From a virus: a stretch of 64,000 nt of DNA. Numbering within the stretch: the first letter of the stretch is position 1; each line of letters starts with the position of its first letter. This document shows, in pieces, positions 19,740-27,655 of the stretch. The stretch spans positions 248,001-312,000 of the IMG/VR virus record IMGVR_UViG_3300035698_035310; one strand, given 5' to 3'. Position numbers and translations under genes: made by a program. The notes under the pieces were generated by a model. That model was not told where the DNA came from. It did no database searches and was given only the letters and a program-made list of their open reading frames with translations.

Positions 19740-20308
19740 TGTTTTTTCTCCTTTTCGAATTGTTTGACTTCATCAAGAAATTTTCTAATATCTTTATTTC
19801 CACCACCGAATATACCAAGCTCTATCATTTCTTGTCGTTTTCTAAGGTAATCAAAATCACAATTACCATCATATAATCCAGAACCGGTTTGCATAGACCA
19901 AAACCGATACATCATGGCTCTTGATGTGTAATGTGGTCCATGGTGGTATGATTGTTTTTCAACATCCCAACTACAATCATCTATTAGTTTAAATGCTAAC
20001 TGCACGTATGCGATAGCAGGGTCTGATAGCCAATCTCTTACATTGGTATCGAAGTAACCGGGATCACGGTTCCATTCACGGTCAGCCATTTCGGTAGCCC
20101 TACGTATTTCTTTTAGGTAGTCGGGTGGTATGGCATATTTAAGTTGTGTTATCATATCGAGGTATGGTTTAGGGAGCGCTGTTTTACCATTTTGCAATTT
20201 GTCATTATTCGACCAAGCTAAGTGATATATGACTACATCATCGGTTTTTTGGGCACCATCGATCAAAGTAGGAAAGACGAGATTAATATCTTTGGTATTA
20301 AACAGCAT
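19736..20308 (-). CDS. hypothetical protein
   Basis: 190 residues from ATG 20308; upstream in-frame ATGs fall deeper inside the preceding gene. Largest gene of the leftward operon. Helical with PKPYLDMITQLKYAIPPDYL, a DREWNRDPGYFDTNV segment and HHGPHYTSRAMMYRFWSM. No family recognised; no membrane segment. Confidence 0.6.
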   Translation of the reverse strand: MLFNTKDINLVFPTLIDGAQKTDDVVIYHLAWSNNDKLQNGKTALPKPYLDMITQLKYAIPPDYLKEIRRATEMADREWNRDPGYFDTNVRDWLSDPAIAYVQLAFKLIDDCSWDVEKQSYHHGPHYTSRAMMYRFWSMQTGSGLYDGNCDFDYLRKRQEMIELGIFGGGNKDIRKFLDEVKQFEKEKKQ

Positions 20309-20483
20309 CTTTGATATCGATATCATTTTCAAAATATTTAACTGAGGACATAACGACAACTTGATTATATGATTCACGTTTCATTATTAATTCGTCGCGA
20401 TTATGGCTGATATAAGTGCCACTTAGGTATGATCTGCTATTTGTTTCTCTAAAGTACACTTTTATTTTATCACCGTTTTTCAT
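20298..20483 (-). CDS. small beta-barrel-like protein
   Basis: 61 residues, AGGAAATATA before ATG. GDKIKVYFRETN...GTYISHNRDELIM...VMSSVKYFEN follows the strand pattern of Sm/Hfq-like barrels and parallels the next upstream gene, suggesting a duplicated pair. RNA binding is an inference. Confidence 0.55.
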   Translation of the reverse strand: MKNGDKIKVYFRETNSRSYLSGTYISHNRDELIMKRESYNQVVVMSSVKYFENDIDIKDAV

Positions 20484-20710
20484 TATATTTCCTCTATGAG
20501 TAATATTTTATCTAGTGGGATGAATGCTCGAAGGGGTTGATCATTTACACCAACGATATTGTTTATATCACGATGTATGATAAGACTATCTTCAGAATAT
20601 GAATAAAATTCACCTATTGTAGTTGATTTATCGGTACTGTAACGGACATCGATAAACACTTTTATTCTAGTGCCTACCATTAATTGTCTTAATGTATGAG
20701 TGTCGATCAT
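20483..20710 (-). CDS. small beta-barrel-like protein, first gene of leftward operon
   Basis: 75 residues with AGGAG before ATG. GTRIKVFIDVRY...GEFYSYSEDSLIIHRD...FIPLDKILLIEE aligns in outline with the gene at 20298. First gene after the leftward promoter at 20760. Confidence 0.6.
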   Translation of the reverse strand: MIDTHTLRQLMVGTRIKVFIDVRYSTDKSTTIGEFYSYSEDSLIIHRDINNIVGVNDQPLRAFIPLDKILLIEEI

Positions 20711-20732
20711 TTATATCTCCTATGTTTTTTAT

Positions 20733-20760
20733 AGTATATAGGATAATTGATCATTGTCAA
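20733..20760 (-). promoter_or_regulatory. promoter of the leftward operon
   Basis: TTGACA (20760-20755), 16-bp spacer, TATACT (20738-20733), predicted start near 20726, 16 bases before the first ATG. Confidence 0.75.
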
Positions 20761-21132
20761 GGGAATAGTGGATTACGGTTTTGGGCGGACTGATTTTACA
20801 TTGTGGGGAAATTATGGTTCACTTATCGGGTTTATAAGTGAAAAGGTTTCCACAGTAGAAGCATGCGGTTACGTTTCTTTTATGAAGGGGGATTGTATAG
20901 TATACGATGGGGTGATTATGCGGGGGATTTGGTCCTGCGCACTTAACATTTGGTGTATTTGTGTAGATTATTTTGGGATTATGTGTCATAAGTGTATTTA
21001 TTATGGGGTATTATGGGGTATAAGCGCTCAAAAAATTTGCTTAAAGCCTACGGCTTTTTATGATTTCGTTGTTTAATTGTTGAAGGGCGGCGGCGTAAAA
21101 CACCGATTGTTACTGTTGATCTATTGTGTCAT
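20761..21132. other. G/T-skewed stretch without a convincing gene
   Basis: About 370 bases strongly G- and T-rich on the plus strand, with a 10-bp tandem repeat TTATGGGGTA (21001-21020) and an AAAGCC-TAC-GGCTTT stem followed by T (21043-21059) that could terminate. A rightward frame exists but starts with TTG inside the leftward promoter, lacks a Shine-Dalgarno and looks non-protein-like. Confidence 0.4.
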
Positions 21133-21133
21133 T

Positions 21134-21141
21134 ACTAAATA
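21134..21141 (+). promoter_or_regulatory. late-type promoter box
   Basis: ACTAAATA, 27 bases before the gene at 21168. T4 late promoters use TATAAATA at -10 with no -35; variants (A/G)ATAAATA and ACTAAATA precede most structural transcription units here. Confidence 0.5.
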
Positions 21142-21167
21142 ACATCGTATTTAACAGGAGAAGTAGT

Positions 21168-21383
21168 ATGAATAACAAATTAGGATTGATGGTATTTTAT
21201 ATACATGTTGGAACGTTACCAATGCATAGATCGATGTCATATATAGAGTCGATAAAAAAACAAATAATGGATGGTAAGAAAGAAACGCAGTTAACAAGGA
21301 ATTATGATACCATGTTTATTCCGTCGTCTGATCCAGATAATCGAGATACTGTAATAGAGATGTTTCCATACGAGAATGTATAA
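21168..21383 (+). CDS. hypothetical virion-region protein
   Basis: 71 residues; ATG 21168 follows CAGGAGAAG. Pattern of a strand (LMVFYIHVGTLPM), a helix (SYIESIKKQIMDGK) and FIPSSDPDNRDTVIEMFP is like a small protein common in the structural operons of T4-like phages; role unknown. Stop codon overlaps a TATAAATA box. Confidence 0.6.
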   Translation: MNNKLGLMVFYIHVGTLPMHRSMSYIESIKKQIMDGKKETQLTRNYDTMFIPSSDPDNRDTVIEMFPYENV

Positions 21384-21404
21384 ATATATATATAATAATA
21401 AATA
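21379..21404 (+). promoter_or_regulatory. two late-type promoter boxes
   Basis: TATAAATA (21379-21386, exact T4 late consensus) and AATAAATA (21397-21404), the latter 32 bases before ATG 21436. Confidence 0.65.
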
Positions 21405-21435
21405 ACATTAGACTTTACTTATCGGAGATATAACA

Positions 21436-22197
21436 ATGTCACAGAATGCAACAAACATGCGAAAATTAATGGAAAGCGTTAATCCAGTGCAACATATGGA
21501 AATGAGCGATATTCCTGTTGATAACATGGGCGCAATTGATAACAATGGCGACATGGACGCACAAGTAGGCGGCGACATGGCTCCTGATATGGGAATGGAC
21601 GCTGCTCCTGAAGCACCAGCACCAGATATGGGCATGGAAATGCCTGATATGGGAATGGATATGGCAGCACCTGAAGGCGCAAGCAGTGACATCATTGATG
21701 CACTTGACGGCGAATTCAAGCGTTTGACAACTGAATTCTTGCAAACCGGTGGTGAACTGGATGAAGCGGGACTTGGTGATGTTCGTGAAAAACTAGGTAA
21801 GCATATGACAAGTATTCTTGATGTATTGCATTCTGGTTGGATGGATAACATGATGGATCAAGGCGCTAACGAAGAAGCACCATCTTTTGGTGGTGATTCT
21901 GACGGCGACGCACCTGATTTCAGTGGTGGCGATAGTGATGATTCCGATGATTCTTCTTCAGATGACGACTCTGGTGATTCCGATGATAAAGCACCTAACT
22001 TTGGTGGTGATGATTCTGATGATTCCGGCGACGATGAAGAAAAAGATTCTGATGACTCTGATGATGATAAATCTGATGACGACGATGGTGACAAAGAAGA
22101 TAAAGAAGTTGACGAAAGCGAAAATCCTCTTAAGAATGCACACATCAATGAATCAACAAAAATGCGCAATTTACAAAATATCATACTAAACGGTTAA
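21436..22197 (+). CDS. acidic low-complexity protein
   Basis: 253 residues. An N-terminal MRKLMESV-type tag, then Met/Asp/Gly/Pro repeats (PDMGMDAAPEAPAPDMGMEM), a helical core (residues 82-135, SDIIDALDGEFKRLTTEFL) and a long Asp/Ser tract with three imperfect copies of AP(S/D/N)FxGGDSDD. Ends HINESTKMRNLQNIILNG. Possibly a scaffold, decoration or prohead-core-like protein, judged only from position and composition. Confidence 0.6.
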   Translation: MSQNATNMRKLMESVNPVQHMEMSDIPVDNMGAIDNNGDMDAQVGGDMAPDMGMDAAPEAPAPDMGMEMPDMGMDMAAPEGASSDIIDALDGEFKRLTTEFLQTGGELDEAGLGDVREKLGKHMTSILDVLHSGWMDNMMDQGANEEAPSFGGDSDGDAPDFSGGDSDDSDDSSSDDDSGDSDDKAPNFGGDDSDDSGDDEEKDSDDSDDDKSDDDDGDKEDKEVDESENPLKNAHINESTKMRNLQNIILNG

Positions 22198-22222
22198 TAC
22201 ACTATGATTAAAGAATTATAGA

Positions 22223-22254
22223 AACCCTACCATTAATTTGGTGGGGTTTTTTTT
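22223..22254 (+). terminator. terminator
   Basis: AACCCTACC pairs with GGTGGGGTT (G-U allowed), followed by a run of T. Confidence 0.85.
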
Positions 22255-22258
22255 AATT

Positions 22259-22266
22259 ACTAAATA
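22259..22266 (+). promoter_or_regulatory. late-type promoter box
   Basis: ACTAAATA only six bases before ATG 22272. The predicted RNA start would fall on or next to the ATG, implying a leaderless message or use of ATG 22314. Confidence 0.45.
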
Positions 22267-22271
22267 AATCC

Positions 22272-22580
22272 ATGCTTTCAAAGAATGATATCAAACATCA
22301 CATAGCGTTAAATGAAATGGGAATGTATTCTACATTAGAACATGTAGCTCCTGGAGCACTTAGTTTTATTGATTCTGTGATAATGATGATGAACTCACAG
22401 GGTTGGTATGACTTAGCGTGGTGTCTATCAGAAGATGTTAAGCGTGGGGTTTATCCACCGCGCAAAGATTCGATACATCGCACCCTAACTTATAAGTATC
22501 TCAAAATCAATAAACCTTTATCTAATATGGATAAAATGATATTGACTTTAAAGAATCTATATAATACAATATCACGATAA
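22272..22580 (+). CDS. hypothetical protein
   Basis: 102 residues, mostly helical (SKNDIKHHIALNEMGMYST; SFIDSVIMMMNSQGWYDLAW). No Shine-Dalgarno at the first ATG; residue 15 or 17 could be the true start. No family recognised. Confidence 0.55.
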   Translation: MLSKNDIKHHIALNEMGMYSTLEHVAPGALSFIDSVIMMMNSQGWYDLAWCLSEDVKRGVYPPRKDSIHRTLTYKYLKINKPLSNMDKMILTLKNLYNTISR

Positions 22581-22593
22581 TAAAGGAGTTAAT

Positions 22594-22974
22594 ATGTTTG
22601 AAGAAGATAAACCAACTGCATGTATAATTGGTAGATTTAGTCCATGGAATGATGGTCATACTAAACTTATCCAAACCACAATAAAATATTGTGATCCTAC
22701 ATATAAGAATAAAAAATCAGAAGCAGAACAATTGCTTGTTTTGGTTCGTGATACTGGACAGGATATAAGTGGCATAGAAAACAAAATATCCAGTTTAATT
22801 GATAATGATTTTAAAGTAGTTAAGATACCCAATATAACAGATATGTTTTTTGGTAAACAATTAACTGTTGATATGCATAGAATAGACATTGGTGATGAAG
22901 AACCGGTGAATTTACAGAAAACGTCTGCTGAAGAGGGTGCCTTTCAAAAGGATTTTTTTAAAAACAGAGGTTAA
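22594..22974 (+). CDS. short cytidylyltransferase-like (NadM/HIGH-motif) protein
   Basis: 126 residues, AAAGGAG before ATG. CIIGRFSPWNDGHTKLI (residues 10-26) is the nucleotidyltransferase GRFxPxxxGH signature, with the HxGH as NDGH. The second signature (ISSTxxR) seen in complete NMN adenylyltransferases is missing, and the protein is short (usual length about 170-200). May be a reduced enzyme or nucleotide-binding protein. Confidence 0.6.
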   Translation: MFEEDKPTACIIGRFSPWNDGHTKLIQTTIKYCDPTYKNKKSEAEQLLVLVRDTGQDISGIENKISSLIDNDFKVVKIPNITDMFFGKQLTVDMHRIDIGDEEPVNLQKTSAEEGAFQKDFFKNRG

Positions 22975-22992
22975 CAACAAAAGAGATATATT

Positions 22993-23376
22993 ATGAAAAA
23001 ATTATTATTAGCGGCAACACTTATGGTATTGCCATTTACTGCGATGGCAGAAGAACAAACAGTTGGAATGTCTGCTACATTTATGTGTAGAGTGGCATCA
23101 ACAGTAGACGCGCATTTAACTAGATTGGGTTATACCAAAGGTGTTGAACTTGATGGATTAAATATGGGAACCATTATTATATGGTACGGAACAGAAAACG
23201 GCATCAAATCTTGGATGCTTACTGCGAATACACCCAATGGTTTAACTTGCAAATTAGATAATGGTTATGTTGATCTCAAAAACCCAACCGAAACTACTCC
23301 TGAATCGTCAAAACCAAAACTGGATGAAGAATCATTAAAGAAAATGATGGACAACGCGAAAAAAGACTCACTTTAA
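22993..23376 (+). CDS. exported protein
   Basis: 127 residues. Signal peptide (MKKLLLAATLMVLPFTAMA) with cleavage after AMA. Mature part has two cysteines (FMCRVAST, LTCKLDNG) and a W-Y-G core, then a polar Lys/Asp/Glu tail. Probably periplasmic; function unknown. Confidence 0.65.
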   Translation: MKKLLLAATLMVLPFTAMAEEQTVGMSATFMCRVASTVDAHLTRLGYTKGVELDGLNMGTIIIWYGTENGIKSWMLTANTPNGLTCKLDNGYVDLKNPTETTPESSKPKLDEESLKKMMDNAKKDSL

Positions 23377-24047
23377 CATTTGATTATATAAATATAATTT
23401 GGAAAATTGACCGACTTCAATCTCCTTCTTACAGTTTCTTCGCCGAGTTTTAATATTTTTGCCGACTCGATGACTGATGAATATATAACGTCGTCTATTT
23501 TAACAGATTTTTTGCGATGATTATTTTCTGGATGTTTTCCATATAACGGATGTTTATCACCGATTTTTCCATACATGCCATTTTTTTCACCAGAATTTTT
23601 TTCACTTATTTTTTGTTTAGTTTCATCTGTTCTTGGCACACCGAATAATGGATTATTTTTTCCAGTTCTGCCCCACATTGGATTATTTTTTCCTTTCATT
23701 TTCTCTGCAAATTTAGGTCTTTTAACACCTGTTCTGTTGGGTGGTCTTCTATCAACGCAAATATTAGTAAGTATGCCATTTTTGTCATAACCATTTCGAC
23801 CAAGTTTTTTAATCCACGTTTTTTCTAAATCATATGCATCCTTTTCTGGCATATTTTTTTCTATGAATTTAACACCAGGTTCTAATCCTTCTTTTCGTAT
23901 CGCATTTATTTTATTCCATTTTTGTATATTTTCTGTTGTGTGTATAGTTTCCGTCAGATGTCTCTTCCATCGGTCTTTTGATCCTTTTCCTATATAAAAT
24001 TCTATATTATCATGTCTTGGGTCTAGCAATGCGTATACGTAATACAT
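23373..24047 (-). CDS. GIY-YIG homing endonuclease with NUMOD3 motifs
   Basis: 224 residues on the strand opposite its neighbours. N-terminal GIY-YIG core (YVYALLDPR, YIGKGSKDRWKRH, residues 3-31; Glu near 95-100), followed by four NUMOD3-type repeats (GKNNPMWGR, GKNNPLFGV, GEKNGMYGK, GDKHPLYGK) and a C-terminal IENR1-like helix-turn-helix (SVIESAKILKLGEETVRRRL). A free-standing mobile endonuclease inserted between the exported-protein and holin genes; its 3' end overlaps the former by four bases. Confidence 0.85.
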   Translation of the reverse strand: MYYVYALLDPRHDNIEFYIGKGSKDRWKRHLTETIHTTENIQKWNKINAIRKEGLEPGVKFIEKNMPEKDAYDLEKTWIKKLGRNGYDKNGILTNICVDRRPPNRTGVKRPKFAEKMKGKNNPMWGRTGKNNPLFGVPRTDETKQKISEKNSGEKNGMYGKIGDKHPLYGKHPENNHRKKSVKIDDVIYSSVIESAKILKLGEETVRRRLKSVNFPNYIYIIKC

Positions 24048-24091
24048 GTATATCCTTATTCGTTATATGTTTTATCCCATCATATATTTAT

Positions 24092-24099
24092 AATAAATA
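24092..24099 (+). promoter_or_regulatory. late-type promoter box
   Basis: AATAAATA, 29 bases before the holin ATG. Confidence 0.6.
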
Positions 24100-24128
24100 T
24101 TAATAATGTATAAAATAAGGAATATATC

Positions 24129-24482
24129 ATGACTGAAAAAATTATAAACGAGCATCCATTTAAAAAATATTGGCGTCCAGCAGCGGCTACGGTATATTTA
24201 ATAATATGCATATTCGATTTTATAATAATGCCATCAATAATAGAAATTTCTAACACTAAAATAACAAATCAGCAAGCAATAACGCTGGCGTTAAAATTTA
24301 ATGATTCAGCATCACAAATGCAATCATTGAGTGTGTTTATGGAAAAGCGAACATGGAACCCATTAACCCTTCTGGGTAGTGGGTTTTTTCACCTTAGTTT
24401 TGGTGCGTTGTTAACAGGTTCGGCTATCACACGTGGCTTAGAGAAGAAGCAGCACGCTAGCAATGGCAAAGTTATGAAATAA
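24129..24482 (+). CDS. phage holin (three-span type)
   Basis: 117 residues. FKKYWRPAAATVYLIICIFDF (residues 11-31) followed by a second weak span and WNPLTLLGSGFFHLSFGALL (75-95) matches the 3-TM phage holin pattern of RP....YL.IC.FDF.I.P and W.PLTL.G.G.FHLS.GA. Forms lesions in the inner membrane to release the endolysin. A late box precedes it, and its end overlaps the convergent kinase gene by 11 bases. Confidence 0.8.
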   Translation: MTEKIINEHPFKKYWRPAAATVYLIICIFDFIIMPSIIEISNTKITNQQAITLALKFNDSASQMQSLSVFMEKRTWNPLTLLGSGFFHLSFGALLTGSAITRGLEKKQHASNGKVMK

Positions 24483-24960
24483 TAAGTTCTACGCTTACAA
24501 AACCTTCTGATTTTGTAGGTCGTTCGTATGTTTCTATCATTTGGTTAACTATCTTGTCGCTAACACTTTTACCAGTTTCGTTCTGGCGCTTTTCAAGGCG
24601 GCGGAACAATTCGTCATAATCCAATTCGAATGCAACTGCCTTATGAACATACTTAGGGGTTTGCAACATCTTCTTACGACGAATTTTAATCGAAAGGTTA
24701 GTTTGATCCCAAATGATGTGTTTTTTTTTGTTGACAGCCTCGCGCAGAGCGATGTTGAACTTAGTCTTAGTTTTGAACGGCAACTTGTAGAATGCTTCAG
24801 AGTAGGTGATACCTTGCTCCGCAGCATACTTTTCAATGAAGACGTCGGTGCTAATAACGGTCCAATCGTTTGAATCGTTTTCCATGAACTGCTTAATCCA
24901 AGTTGATTTACCGGAACCTGGTGGTCCGATTAACATCATAATTGTTGGTTTGTGTAACAT
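24472..24960 (-). CDS. P-loop kinase, polynucleotide-kinase type
   Basis: 162 residues. GPPGSGKSTW (Walker A, residues 12-21), STDVFIEKYA, and IIWDQTNLSIKIRRK (about 88-102) match the AAA_33/PseT 5'-kinase domain: P-loop, D-acceptor loop, and DxTN followed by RR lid. No phosphatase domain. Likely 5'-OH nucleic-acid kinase, perhaps in RNA repair. Confidence 0.75.
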   Translation of the reverse strand: MLHKPTIMMLIGPPGSGKSTWIKQFMENDSNDWTVISTDVFIEKYAAEQGITYSEAFYKLPFKTKTKFNIALREAVNKKKHIIWDQTNLSIKIRRKKMLQTPKYVHKAVAFELDYDELFRRLEKRQNETGKSVSDKIVNQMIETYERPTKSEGFVSVELIIS

Positions 24961-24971
24961 AATATTATTCC

Positions 24972-25376
24972 TTAGTGTTTATTTCTTTTCTTTCCAAGAT
25001 TAATAACGTCAATACCTTCGTTATGTAAATCATATTGTTCGTGTGCTGTTGCGGTTCCATGTATGCCGCGCTCTTCTTTGTCGCCATAATGGATAGCACG
25101 CACTTCGTCAGCAAATCTTTCTCCTACATCTTCGCAGTTTTTTTCAACCCACTCTAATGCTTGTTGTTCATTATCTGATGACTTAGCATAATCTGATTTA
25201 GGGCGCGAACCTTTTTTCGAAATATTAGGAGCCATCAATGCTTTGCTGGTGTGTGTATCACCGCATACAGGGCATTCAATCGCCTTGGTTCCAAGCAGTT
25301 CATCGCATTTTGCGGAACTTACGAACCAAGACTCGAACACGTGTTCATTTTTGCACTTAATATTATATTTTATCAT
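24972..25376 (-). CDS. DUF1178 family protein
   Basis: 134 residues. Full DUF1178 signature: MIKYNIKCKNEHVFESWF at the start, IECPVCGDTHTSKALMAPN (zinc-ribbon-like), then CEDVGERFADEVRAIHYGD and EERGIHGTATAHE. A bacterial (especially alphaproteobacterial) family of unknown function. The -10 (TATAAT) ends seven bases before ATG, so its mRNA is probably leaderless. Confidence 0.85.
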   Translation of the reverse strand: MIKYNIKCKNEHVFESWFVSSAKCDELLGTKAIECPVCGDTHTSKALMAPNISKKGSRPKSDYAKSSDNEQQALEWVEKNCEDVGERFADEVRAIHYGDKEERGIHGTATAHEQYDLHNEGIDVINLGKKRNKH

Positions 25377-25382
25377 GTTGTT

Positions 25383-25410
25383 ATTATATATGGTTTGTGC
25401 AATATGTCAA
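25383..25410 (-). promoter_or_regulatory. leftward promoter of the DUF1178 gene
   Basis: TTGACA (25410-25405), 16-bp spacer, TATAAT (25388-25383). The expected start coincides with ATG 25376. Confidence 0.75.
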
Positions 25411-25421
25411 GATGTTTATTA

Positions 25422-25450
25422 TTGACTTATGGACGGTGTTTTTATATAAT
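25422..25450 (+). promoter_or_regulatory. rightward promoter
   Basis: TTGACT (25422-25427), 17-bp spacer, TATAAT (25445-25450), divergent from the DUF1178 promoter. Expected start coincides with ATG 25457. Confidence 0.75.
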
Positions 25451-25456
25451 GATATT

Positions 25457-25684
25457 ATGAGATATTTACATGTAGAAGCACATAGTGGTCGTCCATATTG
25501 GATTGTGATTGAAGAAAAAAACAAAGATAATCATTGGGGTCAAATGTTGAATATAGGAATGAGTGTTTGGTTGTGTGAAAATATATCAACATCGGGCGAT
25601 GATTGGTGTTTTTTAGACACTAACAATGCAGTTAGTTTTTTAAATCTTGATGATGCGATGGCATTCATTTTGCGATGGGCATAA
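25457..25684 (+). CDS. small protein with DDAMAFxLRW tail
   Basis: 75 residues. Strand-rich, ending FLNLDDAMAFILRWA, a C-terminal motif shared with 25675, 39712 and, more loosely, 58147 and 63574. No Shine-Dalgarno; probably leaderless from the promoter at 25422. Function unknown. Confidence 0.6.
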   Translation: MRYLHVEAHSGRPYWIVIEEKNKDNHWGQMLNIGMSVWLCENISTSGDDWCFLDTNNAVSFLNLDDAMAFILRWA

Positions 25685-25938
25685 ATATAGATATGATAAC
25701 TGTTAAATTATGCGATCACGGAATAAATGTTACCATGCATCAAGATGCCGAATTTATTGAAACTGAAAAGGGTATATGGTTAGAGGATAATAACATCGAT
25801 TATCGCATTTGTTCTATTGTTAATATCTTGGCTATGAATATAGACGGTAAGACAATTGATGCGATATCTATTGAAAATATGTCATTTTTTAGCGAAGAAG
25901 ACTTTATGGCATTTAAATTGCGATGGAGCAATCAATAA
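25675..25938 (+). CDS. small protein with EDFMAFKLRW tail
   Basis: 87 residues from ATG 25675, which overlaps the previous stop; ATG 25693 (MITVKLCDHG) is an alternative. Ends FFSEEDFMAFKLRWSNQ, so a tandem paralogue of 25457. Convergent with the next gene. Confidence 0.6.
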   Translation: MGINIDMITVKLCDHGINVTMHQDAEFIETEKGIWLEDNNIDYRICSIVNILAMNIDGKTIDAISIENMSFFSEEDFMAFKLRWSNQ

Positions 25939-26420
25939 GAAGCAAGTTTGGGTGCAAGGAAATCCATATGTGACATAGGGGTATTAATGACAACTGAAAA
26001 AGGTAACATCGAAAAATCACCAGCCCAATCTGTACCATTATATAACACTTGGTTTAAGAATCTATCATATTTCAATCTAATACTTGAGACTGTTATTACG
26101 CATTGTATGCCATCGTCGTTGATATAATATCGCAATCGATTGTTATGCAAATCGACAAATCCACCATAATGCATAGTGCCATCTATTAAAATGGTCGCAT
26201 TACGATAATCATAGCAGTCAGTTCCACCACGTCTTGCTTTATACACTTTTTCTTGTTTCCAATTCAATGAATAAGTATTATCTTGATATGTATGTATGCC
26301 ATCTATTTTTAAGGCGTTACCGTGGAGAACTTTTTGTTTAAATGAGTTTTCTGTTTGAACGGTTAATGCTTCACCATGAAGTAAATAGCATCCAGTTTCT
26401 GATTGTTTTATTGTATTCAT
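25932..26420 (-). CDS. hypothetical protein
   Basis: 162 residues, beta-rich (NWKQEKVYKARRGGTDCYDY; ATILIDGTMHYGGFVDLHNN). No family recognised. Monocistronic, with a leftward promoter just upstream and overlap with the end of 25675. Confidence 0.6.
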   Translation of the reverse strand: MNTIKQSETGCYLLHGEALTVQTENSFKQKVLHGNALKIDGIHTYQDNTYSLNWKQEKVYKARRGGTDCYDYRNATILIDGTMHYGGFVDLHNNRLRYYINDDGIQCVITVSSIRLKYDRFLNQVLYNGTDWAGDFSMLPFSVVINTPMSHMDFLAPKLASY

Positions 26421-26447
26421 AAGTATTCCTATACTAAATATTAAAAC

Positions 26448-26476
26448 AGGATATAATAAATCACAGTAAAAGTCAA
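26448..26476 (-). promoter_or_regulatory. leftward promoter
   Basis: TTGACT (26476-26471), 17-bp spacer, TATCCT (26453-26448), for the gene at 26420. Confidence 0.55.
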
Positions 26477-26495
26477 TAAAACAGGAAAGTATATT

Positions 26496-26885
26496 ATGAG
26501 TTTTAATAAAATCATCGACGATATTAAGATTAAGTATTTAACGATGGACCCAAGCGTTGATCCAAAGAATAAAGAATCGCGCCGGAACTGGATATTATTC
26601 ATGGCGAACAAGACACAACGGTTTCCTGTACGTCAGGTATATGATAGATTGATACCGTCTGTAACAAAGATGACAGTCAATACAGATATGAAATACCTTG
26701 AAGATCAAGGACTTATCAGGCGCGAGAAAGAAAGTGATGGAACATCGCATATCGTTCCATTGTTTGATGATTCAGGTGAAGCACCTGAACCAAAGCACGT
26801 CATATATAAAAGATGGGCGAAAAATGTAATATTACCACTTATTGCCTTGACATTACTTGTCGTATTTGTTATTATCAGTGGTTGA
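26496..26885 (+). CDS. winged-helix protein with C-terminal membrane anchor
   Basis: 129 residues, AGGAAAG before ATG. Residues 42-78 (FPVRQVYDRLIPSVTKMTVN then DMKYLEDQGLIRRE) form a winged helix-turn-helix. Residues 105-128 (VILPLIALTLLVVFVIISG) are a single membrane span. A membrane-tethered regulator or DNA-membrane anchor is plausible. Confidence 0.65.
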   Translation: MSFNKIIDDIKIKYLTMDPSVDPKNKESRRNWILFMANKTQRFPVRQVYDRLIPSVTKMTVNTDMKYLEDQGLIRREKESDGTSHIVPLFDDSGEAPEPKHVIYKRWAKNVILPLIALTLLVVFVIISG

Positions 26886-26905
26886 TATTAACGAGGAAAA
26901 AGAAT

Positions 26906-27643
26906 ATGTTATACAGTATAGGCGACGTTCATGGAAGATATGATTTACTTAGATATCTTCATGAAAAAATAATGGAACATTCTAAACAATTTGATGAAGT
27001 GCATACAATAGTTATGTTGGGCGATTATATTGATCGTGGTCCAGATAGTAAACAAGTCATTGATTTTTTGATAACTGAACCATTTACAGATTTTAAGCAT
27101 GTATATTTAAAAGGCAATCATGAAGATATGATGATAAAGTCATTATATAGTGATGAAGAAACCGTTATATATGATGTATACAAACAAGATATGTATAATG
27201 CTAGGAATATATTCTTAGGCAATGGTGGAACAACGACGTTAGAATCATTCGGGGTTGAATATATCAGACTAATGAATGATAAAGAATCCTTGGATCATGT
27301 ATTTTTGCCATATTTGCCATTTTTCATGGGTTTAGAATATTATTATGATGTTAATGGATATTATTTTGTTCATGCTGGCATTGTTCCTGGTGTTCCATTG
27401 GATCAGCAAGACCCTAACGCTGTGCTTTGGATACGTGATAGGTTTTTAAATAATACTGATGATCATGGCAGATTGATAATACACGGACACACGCCCACGA
27501 CAACGCGTGGTATGGGTGCTCATCCAGAAGTTAAACCCAACCGTATTAATATAGATACGTGTGCATATCGTACTGGAATTTTAACAGCGGTATGTCTCGA
27601 CGAAGCGCATCTCCGAGTGCCAGAGTTTATTAGCACAGAATAA
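26906..27643 (+). CDS. PPP-family serine/threonine phosphatase
   Basis: 245 residues; ATG 26906 follows GAGGAAAAAG. All PPP metal and phosphate motifs are present: GDVHGRYD (6-13), GDYIDRGP (43-50), GNHED (68-72), HAGI (about 160) and HGHTPT (about 195). Closest in type to bacteriophage lambda phosphatase (about 221 residues). Likely dephosphorylates host proteins or nucleotides with Mn2+. Confidence 0.85.
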   Translation: MLYSIGDVHGRYDLLRYLHEKIMEHSKQFDEVHTIVMLGDYIDRGPDSKQVIDFLITEPFTDFKHVYLKGNHEDMMIKSLYSDEETVIYDVYKQDMYNARNIFLGNGGTTTLESFGVEYIRLMNDKESLDHVFLPYLPFFMGLEYYYDVNGYYFVHAGIVPGVPLDQQDPNAVLWIRDRFLNNTDDHGRLIIHGHTPTTTRGMGAHPEVKPNRINIDTCAYRTGILTAVCLDEAHLRVPEFISTE

Positions 27644-27655
27644 ATTGTTTTTTAT

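Noticed and set aside
20747-21076. 109-codon rightward frame
   Set aside because: TTG start inside the leftward promoter, no Shine-Dalgarno, odd Trp/Cys-rich translation. Left as a non-coding stretch.
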